Positions 5,912 to 7,162 of a stretch of DNA of 7,162 nucleotides are shown here, in pieces. The notes below the pieces were generated by a model. The model saw nothing but the letters and a program-made list of their open reading frames with translations. It searched no databases and had not been told where the DNA came from. The stretch spans positions 1 to 7,162 of the forward strand of contig DATFPQ010000210.1 in assembly GCA_035264765.1 (NCBI GenBank), given 5' to 3'. Made by a program: the position numbers and the translations under genes. Within the stretch, counting starts at the first letter, position 1, and every line of letters begins with the position of its first letter. Origin of the DNA: DATFPQ01 sp035264765. GTDB lineage: Bacteria; Actinomycetota; Actinomycetes; Actinomycetales; Angustibacteraceae.

Positions 5912-5949
5912 GTTTCCCGCCACGGCCTCCGGGCCGACCGCGGGGAAAC
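5912..5949. promoter_or_regulatory. Inverted repeat GTTTCCC/GGGAAAC in the divergent acyltransferase-hydrolase region
   Basis: Perfect 7-bp arms at 5912-5918 and 5943-5949 are separated by 24 bp. The arms are the least GC-rich words in a very GC-rich gap, which makes a chance match less likely. It sits centrally in the 181-bp gap between two divergent genes and could be an operator, or two outward -35-like GGGAAAC elements. I could not place matching -10 boxes, so the role is open. Confidence 0.35.
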
Positions 5950-5959
5950 TGTAAGGCAC

Positions 5960-5978
5960 CCCTCGACCGGGGCGAGGG
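5960..5978 (+). other. Small hairpin in the probable 5' leader of the hydrolase gene
   Basis: CCCTCG (5960-5965) pairs with CGAGGG (5973-5978) around a 7-nt loop. It lies about 55 nt before the GTG start. No riboswitch or attenuator peptide is recognised, and it may be incidental in this GC-rich gap. The rest of 5854-6034 shows no clear TANNNT promoter. Confidence 0.25.
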
Positions 5979-6023
5979 CGCGTGGAACGATGCGGCTGCC
6001 GGCCCTCGCCGCCAGAGCCACTC

Positions 6024-6029
6024 AAGGAG
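6024..6029 (+). promoter_or_regulatory. Shine-Dalgarno site fixing the GTG start of the hydrolase
   Basis: AAGGAG lies 5 nt before GTG at 6035-6037. It selects this start over in-frame ATG codons at 5903 and 5990, which have no comparable site. Confidence 0.75.
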
Positions 6030-6034
6030 CCGCT

Positions 6035-6781
6035 GTGCCCGTCCTGCCCGGCGCCGAGCCGTTCGCCCACGACGGCGGTCCCGTGGGCGTTCTGCTCTGC
6101 CACGGTTTCACCGGCACACCGCAGAGCCTGCGCCCGTGGGCCCAGTCCCTCGCGGACGCCGGGCTCAGCGTCCGGCTGCCCCGCCTGCCCGGCCACGGGA
6201 CGACCTGGCAGGCGATGAACCGAACCCGCTGGGAGGACTGGTACGCCGCCGTCCACGGCGAGCTCGCCGACCTGCGCCGCCGCTGCGAGCGGGTTGTCGT
6301 CGGCGGGCTCTCGATGGGCGGTGCCCTCGCGACCCGGCTGGCGCAGCGCCGGCCCGCCGACGTCGCCGGGCTGGTCCTGGTCAACCCCGGGTTCGCGCTC
6401 GCCGACCCGCGGCTGGCGGCGCTGCCGCTGCTCAAGGCGGTGCTGCCCTCGGTCCCCGGCGTGGTCGGCGACATCGCCAAGCCCGGCGTCACCGAGCTCG
6501 GATACGACCGGGCCCCGCTGCGCGCCCTGCACTCCTACGTCCACTCCCTGCGCGACACCGTGCGCGACCTGCCGGCCGTGACCCAGCCGGTGCTGCTGCT
6601 GCGGTCGGCGGTCGACCACGTCATCCCACCGCGCAGCGGTGACCTGATGCTCTCCCGGATCTCCAGCAAGGACGTGACGCAGATCGTGCTGGAGCGCAGC
6701 TACCACGTGGCCACGCTTGACCATGACGCCGAGACGATCGAGCGCGAGAGCCTCGCCTTCGTCCGGCGCGTGGCGGCGTGA
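6035..6781 (+). CDS. Alpha/beta-hydrolase, Est30-like carboxylesterase or monoacylglycerol-lipase type
   Basis: A 248-residue soluble hydrolase beginning MPVLPGAEPFAHDGG. GVLLCHGFTGTPQSLRPWA (18-36) provides the oxyanion-hole HGF motif. LPGHGTTW (51-58) follows strand 4. GLSMGGALA (91-99) is the nucleophile elbow with Ser93. LLLRSAVDHVIPP (187-199) carries the acid Asp194, and RSYHVATLDHD (221-231) carries His224. The complete Ser-Asp-His triad and the length near 250 fit the Est30/monoacylglycerol lipase group, which cleaves short- to medium-chain carboxylic esters; the natural substrate is not known. No signal peptide is seen. The GTG start is supported by AAGGAG 5 nt upstream. It diverges from a PlsC-like acyltransferase, so a role in lipid turnover is possible but unproven. 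Its stop overlaps the next gene's start as GTGA. Confidence 0.92.
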   Translation: MPVLPGAEPFAHDGGPVGVLLCHGFTGTPQSLRPWAQSLADAGLSVRLPRLPGHGTTWQAMNRTRWEDWYAAVHGELADLRRRCERVVVGGLSMGGALATRLAQRRPADVAGLVLVNPGFALADPRLAALPLLKAVLPSVPGVVGDIAKPGVTELGYDRAPLRALHSYVHSLRDTVRDLPAVTQPVLLLRSAVDHVIPPRSGDLMLSRISSKDVTQIVLERSYHVATLDHDAETIERESLAFVRRVAA

Positions 6782-7162
6782 GCGACATGTCCCCGGACCG
6801 CGACGTGCCCCCCGACGACCGATCCGGCGCCCCGGACCCCGACGTCGACGCGGTCTTCGCGCAGATCGTCGCCGGATGGGACGACGACGAGGCGCCCCCG
6901 GTGCCGCCGTGGCCGGCGACCGAGGATGTCCCCGAGCGGAGGTCCAAGCCGGTCGACAGGGCCGAGAAGGGCGCGGGTGACCGGCCCGGGCCTGCGCCGG
7001 ACGCGCAGGACCCGACGTCGGACGCCTCGGCGACGGGTCTCACGGACCGCCCGGCCGATGCCGACCGAGCGCACGCCGCCCGCGACCACCCTGCCCCCGA
7101 CCGCCCGGCGCCCGACCGACCCGCCTCCGACCGGCCCGCCCCCGACCGGCCCGCCCCGGACC
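6778..7162 (+). CDS. Hypothetical Pro/Asp-rich protein, N-terminal part (3' end outside window)
   Basis: The first 128 residues are visible, starting MSDMSPDRDVPPDD from a GTG that overlaps the hydrolase TGA as GTGA, indicating translational coupling. An ATG three codons later (6787) is an alternative start. A short conserved-looking piece, DVDAVFAQIVAGWDDDEAP (21-39), is followed by a long disordered, charged, Pro/Ala/Asp/Arg-rich stretch. From residue 106 it becomes a pentapeptide repeat APDRP. No catalytic motif or membrane segment is visible in the available part. Actinobacterial proteins with a similar acidic N-terminus often continue into a short membrane domain (for example DUF308-like), but that part is not in view, so I leave it unassigned. 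The start and frame are supported by the coupling and by actinobacterial third-position GC bias. Confidence 0.7.
   Translation, partial: MSDMSPDRDVPPDDRSGAPDPDVDAVFAQIVAGWDDDEAPPVPPWPATEDVPERRSKPVDRAEKGAGDRPGPAPDAQDPTSDASATGLTDRPADADRAHAARDHPAPDRPAPDRPASDRPAPDRPAPD
7093..7162 (+). repeat. In-frame 15-bp tandem repeat encoding APDRP, continuing past the window
   Basis: There are four full copies and most of a fifth of a 15-bp unit close to GCCCCCGACCGGCCC. They encode APDRP, APDRP, ASDRP, APDRP, APD. Copies differ mostly at third codon positions, with one Pro-to-Ser change in copy 3. The array lies inside the hypothetical CDS and is open at the right edge, so total copy number is unknown. Confidence 0.85.

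Noticed and set aside
5903..6034. N-terminal extension of the hydrolase from ATG 5903 or 5990
   Set aside because: No ribosome binding site for these starts, the extra residues are unlike the family, and AAGGAG plus GTG at 6035 matches the conserved MPVLPGAEPF beginning.
5396..6724. Minus-strand open frame (442 codons) antisense to the hydrolase
   Set aside because: It covers the hydrolase and overlaps the acyltransferase in a different frame; no domain, no ribosome binding site.

Overview
The window reads as chromosomal DNA from a high-GC actinomycete (Actinomycetia). The evidence is strongly GC-biased third codon positions, frequent GTG/TTG starts, several TANNNT -10 boxes placed 6-7 nt before start codons (the usual actinobacterial leaderless layout), and proteins that resemble actinobacterial versions: a class II DAHP synthase of the mycobacterial AroG type and a phosphofructokinase of the Amycolatopsis PPi-dependent type. 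The genus cannot be fixed from the sequence alone.

Left half (1-3928, all minus strand). A central-metabolism run is transcribed right to left: a probable PPi-dependent phosphofructokinase (2903-3928), a class II DAHP synthase (1452-2819), a low-specificity threonine aldolase (400-1455) overlapping the DAHP synthase stop by ATGA, and the N-terminal two thirds or so of a sulfite-oxidase-like molybdopterin oxidoreductase (1-362, cut by the window edge). DAHP synthase appears to have its own leaderless promoter in the 83-nt gap after the phosphofructokinase. The last three genes may therefore form a sub-operon.

Middle (3929-4857). A 37-bp divergent gap carries two back-to-back -10 elements, one for the phosphofructokinase and one for a DUF1028 protein (3966-4784, plus). 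DUF1028 then runs convergently into a PlsC-like acyltransferase (4858-5853, minus). The 73-bp gap between them is mostly a two-copy 29-bp direct repeat with GC hairpins, plausibly a bidirectional terminator.

Right part (5854-7162). A 181-bp divergent region with an inverted repeat separates the acyltransferase from an Est30-like alpha/beta-hydrolase (6035-6781, plus). The hydrolase is coupled by a GTGA overlap to a proline/aspartate-rich hypothetical protein whose coding sequence enters a 15-bp tandem repeat and leaves the window.

Taken together, the phosphofructokinase and DAHP synthase sit at the glycolysis-to-shikimate junction. The acyltransferase and hydrolase suggest membrane lipid or ester metabolism. 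This is mostly core-genome content. No mobile element, CRISPR array, RNA gene or obvious new defence or biosynthetic system is visible. The most notable points are the PPi-type signature of the phosphofructokinase, the very compact divergent leaderless promoter pair, the duplicated terminator-like repeat, and the poorly understood DUF1028 protein.
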